Part shown: in pieces, positions 6,353-14,717 of the stretch | Numbering within the stretch: position 1 is the stretch's first letter | How the letters are laid out: the number at the start of each line of letters is the position of its first letter | Assembly (NCBI RefSeq): GCF_028714775.1 | Contig: NZ_JAQTLS010000024.1 | Coordinates: 1-59,571 of the forward strand | DNA from: Thiothrix sp. | GTDB taxonomy: Bacteria > Pseudomonadota > Gammaproteobacteria > Thiotrichales > Thiotrichaceae | Length of the DNA stretch: 59,571 bases | Reading direction: 5' to 3' | Program-made: the position numbers and the translations under genes | The notes under the pieces: generated by a model | What the model was told of the DNA's origin: nothing | Seen by the model: only the letters and a program-made list of their open reading frames with translations | The model's database searches: none

Positions 6353-7068
6353 GAACCATTTATGAGCCCTCCGGCCGGGCCGCCGAGTTTTCCGGCCTTG
6401 CGCTGAATCTTTACACGGCGTGTAACCTTTCGTGCAAATATTGCTTCAATTCCAAAACACCATGGTACAAGCCTCAACCGTGCCGCGCGCGGCTGGGCCT
6501 GCTGCCTGCGCTCGAAAAGGCCGCGTCGAAAGGACCGAAGGATAAGCGCGAAGTGCTTTTATGCTTCACTTCAGATCCCTATCCGTTGATTCCCGCCTCA
6601 GAATCTATTACCCGGCCCGCGTTGGAAATTCTGGGAAAATGCGGGTGGGGAGTCCAGATTTTGAGTAAGGCCGGGATGCGGGCGACGGCCGACTTCGATC
6701 TCCTTAAAAAATACGGGTGGAAATACGGTTCCTCCCTCACCTGTGTTTCCGAGCAAATCCGCTTGAATTGGGAGCCGAATACCGCGTCGTTTGCAAGCCG
6801 TGTGGATTCCCTTGTCATGGCGAACGCGATGAATATTTATACCTGGGTTTCCCTTGAACCCGTGCTTGACCCAAAAGAAACGCTCTGGATTATCGAACAC
6901 CTTTTATTCCACGAATACACCCGCCCGCAATTCTGGAAACTCGGCAAGCTCAACTATGAGAAAAGCGACATTGATTGGAAGGACTATTTACAAAAGGCAC
7001 GAAAGATTTTGGACGATAACGGGCAAAATTATTTTATAAAAAACGACTTGGTGGAGGCGGGGAAATAA
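6349..7068 (+). CDS. radical SAM protein (SPL-like)
   Basis: 239 residues, ATG overlapping the upstream stop (ATGA). The CNLSCKYC motif (Cys25, Cys29, Cys32) binds the [4Fe-4S] cluster that cleaves SAM to a 5'-deoxyadenosyl radical. The following FTSDPYPL and later VSLEPVLDP motifs are typical of the SplB-like COG1533 group, which includes spore photoproduct lyase and many uncharacterised members. The substrate is unknown; DNA repair or modification is plausible from context. The gene ends just before the promoter of a putative RNA. Confidence 0.75.
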   Translation: MRTIYEPSGRAAEFSGLALNLYTACNLSCKYCFNSKTPWYKPQPCRARLGLLPALEKAASKGPKDKREVLLCFTSDPYPLIPASESITRPALEILGKCGWGVQILSKAGMRATADFDLLKKYGWKYGSSLTCVSEQIRLNWEPNTASFASRVDSLVMANAMNIYTWVSLEPVLDPKETLWIIEHLLFHEYTRPQFWKLGKLNYEKSDIDWKDYLQKARKILDDNGQNYFIKNDLVEAGK

Positions 7069-7082
7069 AAATAATTATTTTC

Positions 7083-7111
7083 TTGACCTTTTCGTTTTCG
7101 TAATTTATTAT
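7083..7111 (+). promoter_or_regulatory. sigma-70 promoter of putative RNA 1 and the replication genes
   Basis: -35 TTGACC (7083-7088), 17-base spacer, -10 TATTAT (7106-7111). Predicted start is near 7118. It stands between the radical SAM gene and the replication initiator. Confidence 0.75.
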
Positions 7112-7117
7112 TTATGG

Positions 7118-7230
7118 CATGCAGAATCTGGACGGATTCACGACTAAAAAAATATAGCCAGTTTCGGAGCGCCGCAAGGCCCCGGACGCATAGCCGTTTT
7201 TCTTCCGTCCAGAAGAAACGGGCTGGCTTT
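7118..7230 (+). ncRNA. putative structured RNA 1 or attenuated leader, with pseudoknot potential
   Basis: About 113 nt between a promoter and the replication initiator gene. Strand 7127-7136 is a perfect 10-base complement of 7204-7213. Strand 7156-7165 pairs with 7215-7228 (AGCCAG/CTGGCT plus TTTC/GAAA), followed by TTTTTT, giving a terminator-like hairpin. The two helices cross (order A, B, A', B'), so they form a pseudoknot or are alternative states. A small GCC-GCAA-GGC hairpin (7171-7180) sits inside. It may be a small RNA, or a leader controlling read-through into the replication genes that start at 7249. Confidence 0.6.
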
Positions 7231-7248
7231 TTTCTATCAAAAAAAAAT

Positions 7249-7914
7249 ATGTCAAAAAGATTTACTTCCACCGAAAAATGGTCAGATCCATGGTTTAGAA
7301 AATTATCACCGAAATTAAAATGTCTTTGGGACTGGCTTTATACTCAATGCAATATTGCCGGAGTTATTGAACCGGATATGGAATTAGCTTCTTTTCAAAT
7401 AGGCGAAACAGTTTTAATTGATGATTTAAAATCCTTCGGAGAACGTATAAAAGAAATTCAGACCGGCAAATTTTACCTAACAAAATTCATCGAATATCAA
7501 TACGGAAACCTTACTAAAGAGTGTCCAGCACACCGCCCAGTCATTGCCCTTGCCGATAGACTATTAATACCCTATAAATACCCTATTGATAGGGTACAGG
7601 AAAAGGAAAAGGAAAAGGAAAAGGAAAAGGAAAAGGAAAAGGACTCTTCTTCTTTCTTATCTTTCTGGGCTCTTTATCCAAAGAAAAAAAATAAAGGCGA
7701 TGCTGCAAAAGCATGGATTAAAATAAAAGAACCGGCTGCCACCATTGAATTAATTAAAACTGCTCTTCAATGGCAAATGAAATCCGATCAATGGATAAAA
7801 GATAACGGCCAGTATATTCCGTATCCTTCCTCTTATTTAAACGCGCAAGCGTGGCTGGATGAGCCAACAAAATTAGAACCTAAAAAACAATACATGGGCG
7901 GGCTTGTTTTATGA
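7249..7914 (+). CDS. replication initiation protein, helix-turn-helix type (DnaD/O-like)
   Basis: 221 residues. ATG at 7249 follows the terminator of putative RNA 1; a longer in-frame extension would run through that RNA and is not favoured. The N-terminal part (WFRKLSPKLKCLWDWLYTQC, winged-helix-like) is joined by a (KE) repeat linker at about residues 117-130 to a C-terminal part with WALYPKKKNK and YPSSYLNAQAWLDE, the usual tail of phage replication initiators. It likely binds the origin and loads the helicase encoded next, with which it overlaps by four bases. Confidence 0.7.
   Translation: MSKRFTSTEKWSDPWFRKLSPKLKCLWDWLYTQCNIAGVIEPDMELASFQIGETVLIDDLKSFGERIKEIQTGKFYLTKFIEYQYGNLTKECPAHRPVIALADRLLIPYKYPIDRVQEKEKEKEKEKEKEKDSSSFLSFWALYPKKKNKGDAAKAWIKIKEPAATIELIKTALQWQMKSDQWIKDNGQYIPYPSSYLNAQAWLDEPTKLEPKKQYMGGLVL
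7599..7640. repeat. seven GGAAAA hexamer repeats
   Basis: Seven exact tandem copies encode a Glu-Lys repeat linker within the replication initiator. Because the unit is six bases, copy-number changes would lengthen or shorten the linker without a frameshift. Confidence 0.95.
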
Positions 7915-9254
7915 TTGACCGAATTCCCCCCTCAGTAGCCAGCGAAGAAAATATTATTATTTCTACCTGCCTGCGCGGTTATGGATTGCTCAAGATTGCC
8001 CTGGACACAGGATTAAAACCGGAAGATTTTTATTCAACGGACAATCGTGATATTTTTATAGTTTTGACGGAAATGTTTCAGACCCAAAAGCCCTTTGACT
8101 ACGATCTTTTGATGAGGGAAATAGTTTCAAGAAAAATATTTACAGAAAATGAATTTATAGATTATACCGTTATCTTTGATACGGAATCGGGCGGTATTTG
8201 TCCCTGCCATGAAAAAAATATACCAATCCATGCCAAATTGATAATGGACGCTTCTATCCGCAGAAAAACAATCGAGGAAGCGACAAAAATAATAAACGAT
8301 TCTTTTAATGATGACGTTTCTCTTGCTGATTTACACTCAAAAACCGAAAACTTTTATCTTGATATATCTGGGCGTATTAATGGGCTTTCGGAAGAAAAAA
8401 ACAGGCCGGAATTGATTTCCCCGCTTTCGCGCCTGGAAAATATGCGGGAATTTAATTCAGATAAATTTCGCGCGCGCGGAGTTTCGACAGGATTTAAAAG
8501 CCTTGACGAGTTTTATAAACCGGCAAAAGGGACCCTGAATATTATTAATGGCATTCCCGGTCATGGAAAATCTGAATTGATGGATGCTATTGCTCTGAAT
8601 ATAGCAAAAGATCACGGCTGGAAATGGTGTATGTTTTCACCGGAAAACTACCCGACAGAGCTACATCTTCAAAAACTTGCCGAAAAATATTTAAGTAAAA
8701 GCATTTATAACATGACAGCCGAAGAAATAGACGAAGCAATAAGCTGGCTTGAGGGATATTTCAGATTTGTAAAATTATCCGAAGATAGGCACGGATTGAA
8801 TGACCTTATGAGCCTTATATATGCGCCGGTAAAAAACGGGGAGTTTGACGCGCTCGTAATTGATCCGTGGAACGAATTGGACATAAACCTTGCTGATGAA
8901 AAAGAAACCGATTATATAGGCCGTTCTCTTTCCCGGCTCCGGCGTTTTGGCAGAAGAAACAACATAGCGATTTTTATTGTCGCTCATCCTGCAAAAATGT
9001 ATAAGGACAAAGATGCACAGATTTACAACGTACCGACACTTTACGATCTTGCCGGGTCCGCGCACTGGTATAATAAGGCGGATAACGGTTTAACGATTCA
9101 CCGGGACTTTGAGAAAAACCAGATTACTATTCACGTTCAAAAAATTAAATATAAAATTCATGGAAAAGTCGGGCTTGATATTTTGCAATATGATCGGGAT
9201 AGTGGAAACTTTTATACTCTGGACGATGCAAGGGCATGGCAAAATAATATATGA
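7911..9254 (+). CDS. DnaB-like replicative helicase
   Basis: 447 residues. The N-terminal domain (about 8-150) has the DnaB pattern of primase-interacting helices. The RecA-like ATPase domain has a Walker A GIPGHGKS (214-221) and a Walker B FDALVIDPW (312-320). HVQKIKYKIHGKVG near 405-420 matches the arginine-finger region of DnaB/GP4D helicases. It would form a hexamer that unwinds the replication fork. It overlaps the initiator gene upstream and the small gene downstream (ATGA). Confidence 0.85.
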   Translation: MIDRIPPSVASEENIIISTCLRGYGLLKIALDTGLKPEDFYSTDNRDIFIVLTEMFQTQKPFDYDLLMREIVSRKIFTENEFIDYTVIFDTESGGICPCHEKNIPIHAKLIMDASIRRKTIEEATKIINDSFNDDVSLADLHSKTENFYLDISGRINGLSEEKNRPELISPLSRLENMREFNSDKFRARGVSTGFKSLDEFYKPAKGTLNIINGIPGHGKSELMDAIALNIAKDHGWKWCMFSPENYPTELHLQKLAEKYLSKSIYNMTAEEIDEAISWLEGYFRFVKLSEDRHGLNDLMSLIYAPVKNGEFDALVIDPWNELDINLADEKETDYIGRSLSRLRRFGRRNNIAIFIVAHPAKMYKDKDAQIYNVPTLYDLAGSAHWYNKADNGLTIHRDFEKNQITIHVQKIKYKIHGKVGLDILQYDRDSGNFYTLDDARAWQNNI

Positions 9255-9418
9255 ATCCAAAAATAAAAGCAGTCCTTTCCGAAGCCCACCGATATTATCA
9301 TAACTGCCGAGATTTAAAGGTTTACGAAATGTATAAATTTCTGATCGACAAGCGGGCGGAGTCGGCAGCGGAGTATGAAGAAGCGATTATAAAACTGGCG
9401 GGGATATTGAAGGTCTAA
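9251..9418 (+). CDS. small helical protein
   Basis: 55 residues, beginning MNPKIKAVLSEAHRYY; the ATG overlaps the helicase stop codon. Predominantly helical and charged, with no recognised family. Close coupling to the helicase gene suggests a replication accessory role, which is only an inference. Confidence 0.55.
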   Translation: MNPKIKAVLSEAHRYYHNCRDLKVYEMYKFLIDKRAESAAEYEEAIIKLAGILKV

Positions 9419-9464
9419 TATTCACCGTCAAAACACATAAACCTCTCAAGCGAAGGAGCAGGAT

Positions 9465-9815
9465 ATGTCAAAATCATTCATCGAGCAGTGGGCGCAGAAA
9501 CCAGTAACGGAAATTGATTGGCTGAAGGTGGCGACGCAGATCCCGCGGGCGGTGGCGGCGGCGACTCGGCCGGCAGTGCGGGGCAGCTTCCCGGTCCACG
9601 AGTTCGAGTTGACCCCGGAGGAGCGCATTCAGCACAAAGATTTCGTTCAGTTTGAAGCGTCTCTGCCGGACGATAGTGTTTTGTGGGCGCGACTCTTCGA
9701 GGCGAAGGTTCATTTCCATGGCCGGGTACGGTACAATCACAACATCCCACTGAAGGCCCGCGTGGAACTGCTTTCTGAGACCGGGTACTGGTGGGAAGAG
9801 GAGGCAGTGGTATGA
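9465..9815 (+). CDS. protein of unknown function
   Basis: 116 residues with a good AAGGAG site before the ATG. No family recognised. The C-terminal half (VHFHGRVRYNHNIPLKARVELL) looks beta-rich. The stop overlaps the next start (ATGA). Strong GC-rich codon use matches the downstream genes and differs from the AT-rich helicase gene, marking a mosaic boundary near 9420. Confidence 0.55.
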   Translation: MSKSFIEQWAQKPVTEIDWLKVATQIPRAVAAATRPAVRGSFPVHEFELTPEERIQHKDFVQFEASLPDDSVLWARLFEAKVHFHGRVRYNHNIPLKARVELLSETGYWWEEEAVV

Positions 9816-10081
9816 CTTCAAAAACCATCACCAAAACACTTACCGTTGAGGCTGAGTGCCAGATCGAATACACCTATTCAAAGGCCTATCGTGGTGCGCG
9901 AGACGGGCGCTTCGGGCCTGCGCTTGAGCCGGACGAGCCGGAGCAGGTGGAGATCGAATCTATAAAACTCAACGGCGCGGATGTCATCGAGCTTTTTGAC
10001 CACGATCAGATTACGGCCATTGAGGAAGAGATTCTCGAAGGAATAGTAGAAGATCGTGAACCCGACTACGACGGGGATTAA
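9812..10081 (+). CDS. acidic protein of unknown function
   Basis: 89 residues, very acidic in its second half (DHDQITAIEEEILEGIVED). The ATG overlaps the upstream stop. No family recognised; small acidic phage proteins often act as inhibitors or DNA mimics, but nothing here proves that. Confidence 0.5.
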   Translation: MTSKTITKTLTVEAECQIEYTYSKAYRGARDGRFGPALEPDEPEQVEIESIKLNGADVIELFDHDQITAIEEEILEGIVEDREPDYDGD

Positions 10082-10083
10082 CA

Positions 10084-10317
10084 GTGAATGACCTTACCAG
10101 GGATGTCTTGAACTGGCTCGACGACCTTTCCCGCCGGGCCAGCTTGAGACTTGATAAAGAGGAAAAGAAACTGGCCGACGAAGCTCTCCGGCTTATTTCG
10201 AGAGTTACCCTTGAGCCGGTGGAGGCGCAGGAGAAGTTTGGCATTCCCGAAGAACTTAAAAATGCACCGGGGTACATACCGAGCGTGCCGACGGAGGGGA
10301 AAAAGGTGAAACCATGA
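10084..10317 (+). CDS. small helical protein of unknown function
   Basis: 77 residues, helical and charged, ATG two bases after the previous stop and overlapping the next gene by four. No motif recognised. It belongs to the operon that ends with the VRR-NUC gene. Confidence 0.55.
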   Translation: MNDLTRDVLNWLDDLSRRASLRLDKEEKKLADEALRLISRVTLEPVEAQEKFGIPEELKNAPGYIPSVPTEGKKVKP

Positions 10318-10820
10318 AGCCCGACAACCAGATGACCATTGAAGAGTACCGTATCAAGTTCCCCACGGCAATCCCTAAAAAAATCTGGTTCGAGCCGCAG
10401 AAATCCCCCACGAAGCGGGCGGAGATACCGGAGTCCGCGCTTCAGTTCTTTGCCGACGGCGCCATTGACTTGTTCGGTTGGGACTCGCTGCGGTTCCCGG
10501 ATGCCCTGTTAGGTTGGATGAAGTTCAACGCACCCCCATGGATTCAGAAGATGTTTTTCGGAATCGTCGGCGGCCGCCTGCCGGACAATCTGGTGATGGC
10601 CCAGGTCGCGCCGGGAATTTTCCTTTCGCTGAAACTTGAAATGAAAACACAGGACAAAAAGGGACGAGCGGTGGGCGCTCTCCACGGTCGCCAGAAGGTT
10701 TTCGCCAAGGCCGAGGGGTGGAAAATCGCCCGATCGCCGGATGAAATACTTGCGGTGTTGAAAGAATTCGGAGCGGTGGTGGAGAAAGTGAAAAAAGTAT
10801 TTGACATCGAATCGGCATAA
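10314..10820 (+). CDS. VRR-NUC domain nuclease
   Basis: 168 residues. The C-terminal half carries the VRR-NUC pattern: a KLEMKTQDKKGRAVG strand with catalytic E-x-K, then HGRQKVFAKAEGW (the conserved Gln) and an RSPDEILAVL helix. Such small phage enzymes are PD-(D/E)XK nucleases that may resolve branched DNA during replication or packaging. The N-terminal ~90 residues hold GAIDLFGWDS with an acidic residue that could complete the active site. The last 20 bases contain a promoter for the next operon. Confidence 0.7.
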   Translation: MKPDNQMTIEEYRIKFPTAIPKKIWFEPQKSPTKRAEIPESALQFFADGAIDLFGWDSLRFPDALLGWMKFNAPPWIQKMFFGIVGGRLPDNLVMAQVAPGIFLSLKLEMKTQDKKGRAVGALHGRQKVFAKAEGWKIARSPDEILAVLKEFGAVVEKVKKVFDIESA

Positions 10821-10829
10821 CGGTATATT
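10801..10829 (+). promoter_or_regulatory. sigma-70 promoter inside the VRR-NUC 3' end
   Basis: -35 TTGACA (10801-10806), 17-base spacer, -10 TATATT (10824-10829). The expected start point, about seven bases on, coincides with the ATG at 10836. It would drive the glycosyltransferase operon. Confidence 0.75.
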
Positions 10830-10835
10830 AACTTT

Positions 10836-10976
10836 ATGAAGAAACAGAAAACGGTTCAATTCAAGGATTCTGTCTGGAAGCTGGCAAAGCGGGCGGCGGA
10901 TAAGCTGAACACCACAAGGCCACGGTTTATCGCACAGGCAATCGTCAACGAGGCGAAGCGTGGAGCGGTGAAATGA
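10836..10976 (+). CDS. ribbon-helix-helix-like protein, probably leaderless
   Basis: 46 residues starting MKKQKTVQFKDSVWKL, a beta strand and two helices as in Arc/MetJ-type regulators. There is no ribosome site; the ATG falls at the predicted transcription start of the 10801-10829 promoter, so the mRNA may be leaderless. Its stop overlaps the start of the large glycosyltransferase fusion gene (ATGA). It could autoregulate this operon; that is inference. Confidence 0.6.
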   Translation: MKKQKTVQFKDSVWKLAKRAADKLNTTRPRFIAQAIVNEAKRGAVK

Positions 10977-12988
10977 CCATTTCCATCTGCATACCCACGT
11001 GCCAAACAGCCGACGAAATCGCTCCCTTGATGAATTGTCTCGAAGGTTTTTGCGAAAACCACGAGGTCTATGCCTCTTGCAAAAAGCAATCTGCCGCAGC
11101 GAATAGGAATGATTGCCTTGATAATACGAGCGGGGAAATTGTTCTGATGGTGGATGATGATATTGCAGCTTTTTACCAAGGATGGGTTGAGGACATGATT
11201 GCTCCGCTCAATGACCCATCTGTTCTTATCACCAGCGCACGCCTGCTCAATCCCGACGGGAGCCAAGGGCTGATGATGTACCAAGGCAATTCTCATGGCG
11301 ATCTTTCCGATGTTCCCCGCGTTCCCACGGCGGCCATTGCTTTCCGAAGAAACAATCTCCGGTTTTTCGATGATGTCGAAGCCCAAAAGGCCGGGTATCC
11401 TGAAGGTTATCAATTGTCAGGATTTGAGGACGATTCCTTTGTAGCCGAAATGCAAGAGCTTAATCCGCGCGGCCGAATCGTGATAAACAATAAATGCCAT
11501 CTCATTCACATCAATGAAAAAAAAGGGCAAGGCCAAGCGTGGGACAAAAACTTTAAACTCTTTCATTCCATTTGGGACGAATCTCCCGATGGCACGAAGC
11601 GCACCCGCAAGCGAGTTTACTTTTCCGAATACGGTGAGGACCGGTGGGCCAACGAGAACATTTTCAAGGGCAAGCGCGGCGGAACCTTTTTCGAGGCCGG
11701 GGCCATTGACGGAATTATTTGCAGCAACAGCCTGTTTTTCGAGCGTTCCTTGGGCTGGACCGGGCTTTGCGTTGAGGCCAATCTTGCCCGCTTTGCCGAA
11801 CTGAAAAGGAACCGTTCTTGCAAGGTTGACAATCGCGGGCTTTGGGACTCCGAGTGCAAGAAAGAATTTCTGGCCGTCGAGGGAGGGCTTACGGGGTGGG
11901 GAGGTATCACCGAAACGATTGAATCGGAACACGGTGCCCGGATAGAGAAAAACATTTCCAAGGGCGACAGGTATAAAATCACCGTTTCTTGCACGACCTT
12001 GGCTGACATGCTACGAAAGCACGAACTGTCAAAAGTGGACTTTCTCACGCTCGACATTGAAGGCGCCGAGTTCCGGGTGTTGAAAGCGTTCCCGTTCAAA
12101 GAATTTGACATTGAGGTATTTTGTATCGAGAATAATTTCGGCACGTATCCCATAGAACTCCTGATGAATTCCAATGATTATGTCAAGGTTGCCGAGCTTG
12201 GGGTGAGTGAGATTTATCGCAAGCGCCCGTCCGTCCGACATACCAGGGGAAACGTGGGCGGATATTGGAACATCCCCCGAATAATGAATTACATCTGGCT
12301 CGGCGGGGAATTGCCGGAATTTGCAAAGGCGAACATTGCCGAATTTAAGGCACTCAATCCTGATTTCGAGGTCCGCATGTGCGGCGAGTCCGACCTTGAT
12401 CCGATGTTTGCAGAGGCATACAAAAAAATAGGTTCCGTGGGCAGAGTTCAGGCCAGCCGGTCCGACTTGATACGTCTCTCCGTTCTCAACAAGGACGGGG
12501 GATGGTTTAACGATTGCGACATCTGGCCCTTGGTATCCATTAAGGAAATGTGCGCCGAAATGGAGTTGCCGAACGGCAAAATGCCGCTGTTTGTCCGGCA
12601 CGACAACGAGCTTGCCGCCAACGGGTTCCTGGGGTGCCGGAGGGGTGATCCGGGCTTGACAAAGATCATCGAAATTACCCTTGAACACATGGAGCATCCG
12701 GCGTTCAAGACGGCGGCCCCCGGCTATTGGGACTACGGCATCTGGAACACATCGGAGGCATTCAAGCGACACCCGGAACTATTCTTCCGCGTTGACCTGT
12801 CAAAAATTCACGCCTGCTACTCTACGGACCCGGAGAAGTGCAGAAAGAATGTCATGGCAATTCTGGCTTCCGAAGAGCGGATCAAAGAGGTCAAAGAAAT
12901 CGGCGGGTGGGCAATACACTACGCCATGTATTCCACGACCGAAGTACCGGATATTTGGCCGGTGAGGAAGTGGAGGGAAAAAACGTGA
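10973..12988 (+). CDS. three-domain GT2 - FkbM methyltransferase - GT32-like fusion
   Basis: 671 residues. Residues 1-200: family-2 glycosyltransferase with ISICIPT start and DDD (61-63) nucleotide-sugar/metal motif. Residues 215-420: FkbM-type SAM methyltransferase with FFEAGAIDG (239-247), a C-V-E-A acidic loop, and DFLTLDIEGAEF (356-367). Residues 434-660: GT32/Och1-like glycosyltransferase with IPRIMNYIWLGG, SDLIRLSVL (497-505) and DCD (514-516). Together they could build and O-methylate a glycan, but the acceptor (host surface, virion or DNA) is unknown. It starts by overlapping the RHH-like gene. This domain trio in one chain is unusual. Confidence 0.8.
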   Translation: MTISICIPTCQTADEIAPLMNCLEGFCENHEVYASCKKQSAAANRNDCLDNTSGEIVLMVDDDIAAFYQGWVEDMIAPLNDPSVLITSARLLNPDGSQGLMMYQGNSHGDLSDVPRVPTAAIAFRRNNLRFFDDVEAQKAGYPEGYQLSGFEDDSFVAEMQELNPRGRIVINNKCHLIHINEKKGQGQAWDKNFKLFHSIWDESPDGTKRTRKRVYFSEYGEDRWANENIFKGKRGGTFFEAGAIDGIICSNSLFFERSLGWTGLCVEANLARFAELKRNRSCKVDNRGLWDSECKKEFLAVEGGLTGWGGITETIESEHGARIEKNISKGDRYKITVSCTTLADMLRKHELSKVDFLTLDIEGAEFRVLKAFPFKEFDIEVFCIENNFGTYPIELLMNSNDYVKVAELGVSEIYRKRPSVRHTRGNVGGYWNIPRIMNYIWLGGELPEFAKANIAEFKALNPDFEVRMCGESDLDPMFAEAYKKIGSVGRVQASRSDLIRLSVLNKDGGWFNDCDIWPLVSIKEMCAEMELPNGKMPLFVRHDNELAANGFLGCRRGDPGLTKIIEITLEHMEHPAFKTAAPGYWDYGIWNTSEAFKRHPELFFRVDLSKIHACYSTDPEKCRKNVMAILASEERIKEVKEIGGWAIHYAMYSTTEVPDIWPVRKWREKT

Positions 12989-13197
12989 CGGCGGAACAGC
13001 TTTACATGGCATTAAAGCGACATTGCAGGAAAAGATCGTTTTTAATCCCACACCCCTATGTTGCGGGCGCAAAGGTCTCGAATTGTACCTTTAATGGAAA
13101 GTGCGTTTTTTCTATTCTTCGGGGGCCATCTGGTTGGAGGAAGTGCAGGGTGGAAGATTTTTTTTCTAACCGCAGACAGGGGAATGAGTTATCATGA
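12985..13197 (+). CDS. small Cys-containing protein (GTG start)
   Basis: 70 residues starting at a GTG that overlaps the stop of the fusion gene. It carries four scattered Cys residues and many Arg/Lys. No family recognised. The ATG of the next gene overlaps its stop. Confidence 0.5.
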   Translation: MTAEQLYMALKRHCRKRSFLIPHPYVAGAKVSNCTFNGKCVFSILRGPSGWRKCRVEDFFSNRRQGNELS

Positions 13198-13493
13198 AAA
13201 TCACAAAACAGCTTATTCTCAATTGCCGATCTACCCTTTTAAAAAACAAGGATTCTAACCCAAAGGGGAATATCCTTCTTGTCCAGAACAAAATATTCAG
13301 GACCGTTACGCCATGGATGAAGCGGTATGCAAGAAAACGGGGAATAATTATAAAAGGCGACCCAAGATTCGGAATAACAAAAATTACCAAGGGCTATACT
13401 TTGACATTTGGTTATATGAAGCCACAAAGGCCGTCCGCATACAGAGAGTTGAGAAATTTACGCAACCAAATTAAAAAGGAATGCGGACGATGA
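13194..13493 (+). CDS. basic protein of unknown function
   Basis: 99 residues, strongly basic (KRYARKRGIIIK, RELRNLRNQIKKE) with lower GC than its neighbours, suggesting separate acquisition. Possibly nucleic-acid binding from charge alone. It is coupled on both sides by ATGA overlaps. Confidence 0.5.
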   Translation: MKITKQLILNCRSTLLKNKDSNPKGNILLVQNKIFRTVTPWMKRYARKRGIIIKGDPRFGITKITKGYTLTFGYMKPQRPSAYRELRNLRNQIKKECGR

Positions 13494-14497
13494 AACCCTG
13501 TACCAGAGTCGGAATAGAAGTCACCGGCCGCTGTAATGCAAACTGCGTTTCTTGCTTTCACCGCTGGTCGCCCGAAGTAAAAGCCCGCGGCGATAAAACC
13601 CTTGCCGAGGTTCTTGCCGAAGCTGCCGATGGTCAGCGCCGGGGCTGCGATCATGTCGTAATAGTCGGTTCCGGGGAACCTGGAATATGGCCCCATCTCC
13701 TTGATGCGATACGGGAATTTACTCGCATGGGTTTAAGCTCTTCCATGATTTCCAACGCCACGCTCCCGGTTTCGACTTACGAGAAGGTGCGCGAAGCGGG
13801 GATGAATCACTTGCATTTATCAATTCACAATGGCTTTAACGCGGACATCGTGATGGGCCAGAAGGGGGCGACGCAGCGACAGCAGGCCGTGGTGGAATGG
13901 CTTGGCAAGGAGAAATGGGCTTGGCGGGCAAACATGACGATCATGAAGGGAACATACGATTCAATCATAGGGACAGCCTTGAAGTGTTTCAATTACGGAT
14001 GCCGCCACATTGTTTCCCTTGGATTTCTCCCACTCTACGGCTGGGCCGCCGACTTCGACCGCGCACGCCAAGTTATAGTTGACCCGAAAGAGAGCAGCCC
14101 GTACATTTCGGAACTGGCGGGAATAATGGAAAGCCAAGAAGGTGTGACGTTCACAATCCGGTATGCTCCTATGTGTCTACTGCCGAAGCAATATTGGAAA
14201 TACGTGACAAATGCCCGATACGTCGTTTATGATCCTTGGGAATGGGAATATCAAAGCTCACACTTGTCGCCTGAAGCTCTTTGGACACGAGCAAAGGACT
14301 TTGGCGACAGTGTGGGTATTCAGGGGGAACCATGTGCGTCGTGCGATCTGCAAATACACTGTGGTTCCTATAACCGAACAATGTTTGCCATGTTTCCTGA
14401 TATGGGAATATGCGCGATAGAAGATGAAAATATTCCAAAAATACCCGGTTGGCTGTTCGATCAAAACCCGGCGACGCATGAGAAGGGGTGGTACTGA
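13490..14497 (+). CDS. radical SAM enzyme with a C-terminal Cys cluster
   Basis: 335 residues from the ATG that overlaps the upstream stop (an ATG at 13481 is an alternative). CNANCVSC (Cys15, Cys19, Cys22) is the radical SAM cluster; GSGEPGIW near residue 60 is the SAM-binding GGEP-like motif. A C-terminal CASCDLQIHC is SPASM/twitch-like and may hold an auxiliary Fe-S cluster. Such enzymes modify peptides or sugars. In a glycosyltransferase block a role in sugar or peptide modification is plausible, but the substrate is unknown. Confidence 0.75.
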   Translation: MKPCTRVGIEVTGRCNANCVSCFHRWSPEVKARGDKTLAEVLAEAADGQRRGCDHVVIVGSGEPGIWPHLLDAIREFTRMGLSSSMISNATLPVSTYEKVREAGMNHLHLSIHNGFNADIVMGQKGATQRQQAVVEWLGKEKWAWRANMTIMKGTYDSIIGTALKCFNYGCRHIVSLGFLPLYGWAADFDRARQVIVDPKESSPYISELAGIMESQEGVTFTIRYAPMCLLPKQYWKYVTNARYVVYDPWEWEYQSSHLSPEALWTRAKDFGDSVGIQGEPCASCDLQIHCGSYNRTMFAMFPDMGICAIEDENIPKIPGWLFDQNPATHEKGWY

Positions 14498-14695
14498 ATG
14501 TCAATTCTCCTTATCGCCGCTCTCGTTTTCTTTTCCTTCATGGCCGGGGTGGTGGTGGAAACGCGATTATATAAGGCCGGGAAGCGAAAGAGAGATGCCG
14601 CACAAAGAGAGCTTGACGCTTCGATAAACCGACTCAAACGATTTATTGATGATTTTAATAAACATGAGTCACCACCTTTTCCAAGAATTAAATGA
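14498..14695 (+). CDS. small membrane-anchored coiled-coil protein
   Basis: 65 residues: an N-terminal membrane segment (MSILLIAALVFFSFMAGVVV) followed by a charged helix predicted to be a short coiled coil. It starts directly after the previous stop. No function recognised. Confidence 0.55.
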   Translation: MSILLIAALVFFSFMAGVVVETRLYKAGKRKRDAAQRELDASINRLKRFIDDFNKHESPPFPRIK

Positions 14696-14717
14696 ACCAC
14701 CAGCGAAAGGATCGTCC

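Noticed and set aside
7114-7248. Forty-five extra N-terminal residues for the replication initiator
   Set aside because: They overlap the structured RNA and its terminator; the internal ATG at 7249 after the U-run is more sensible.
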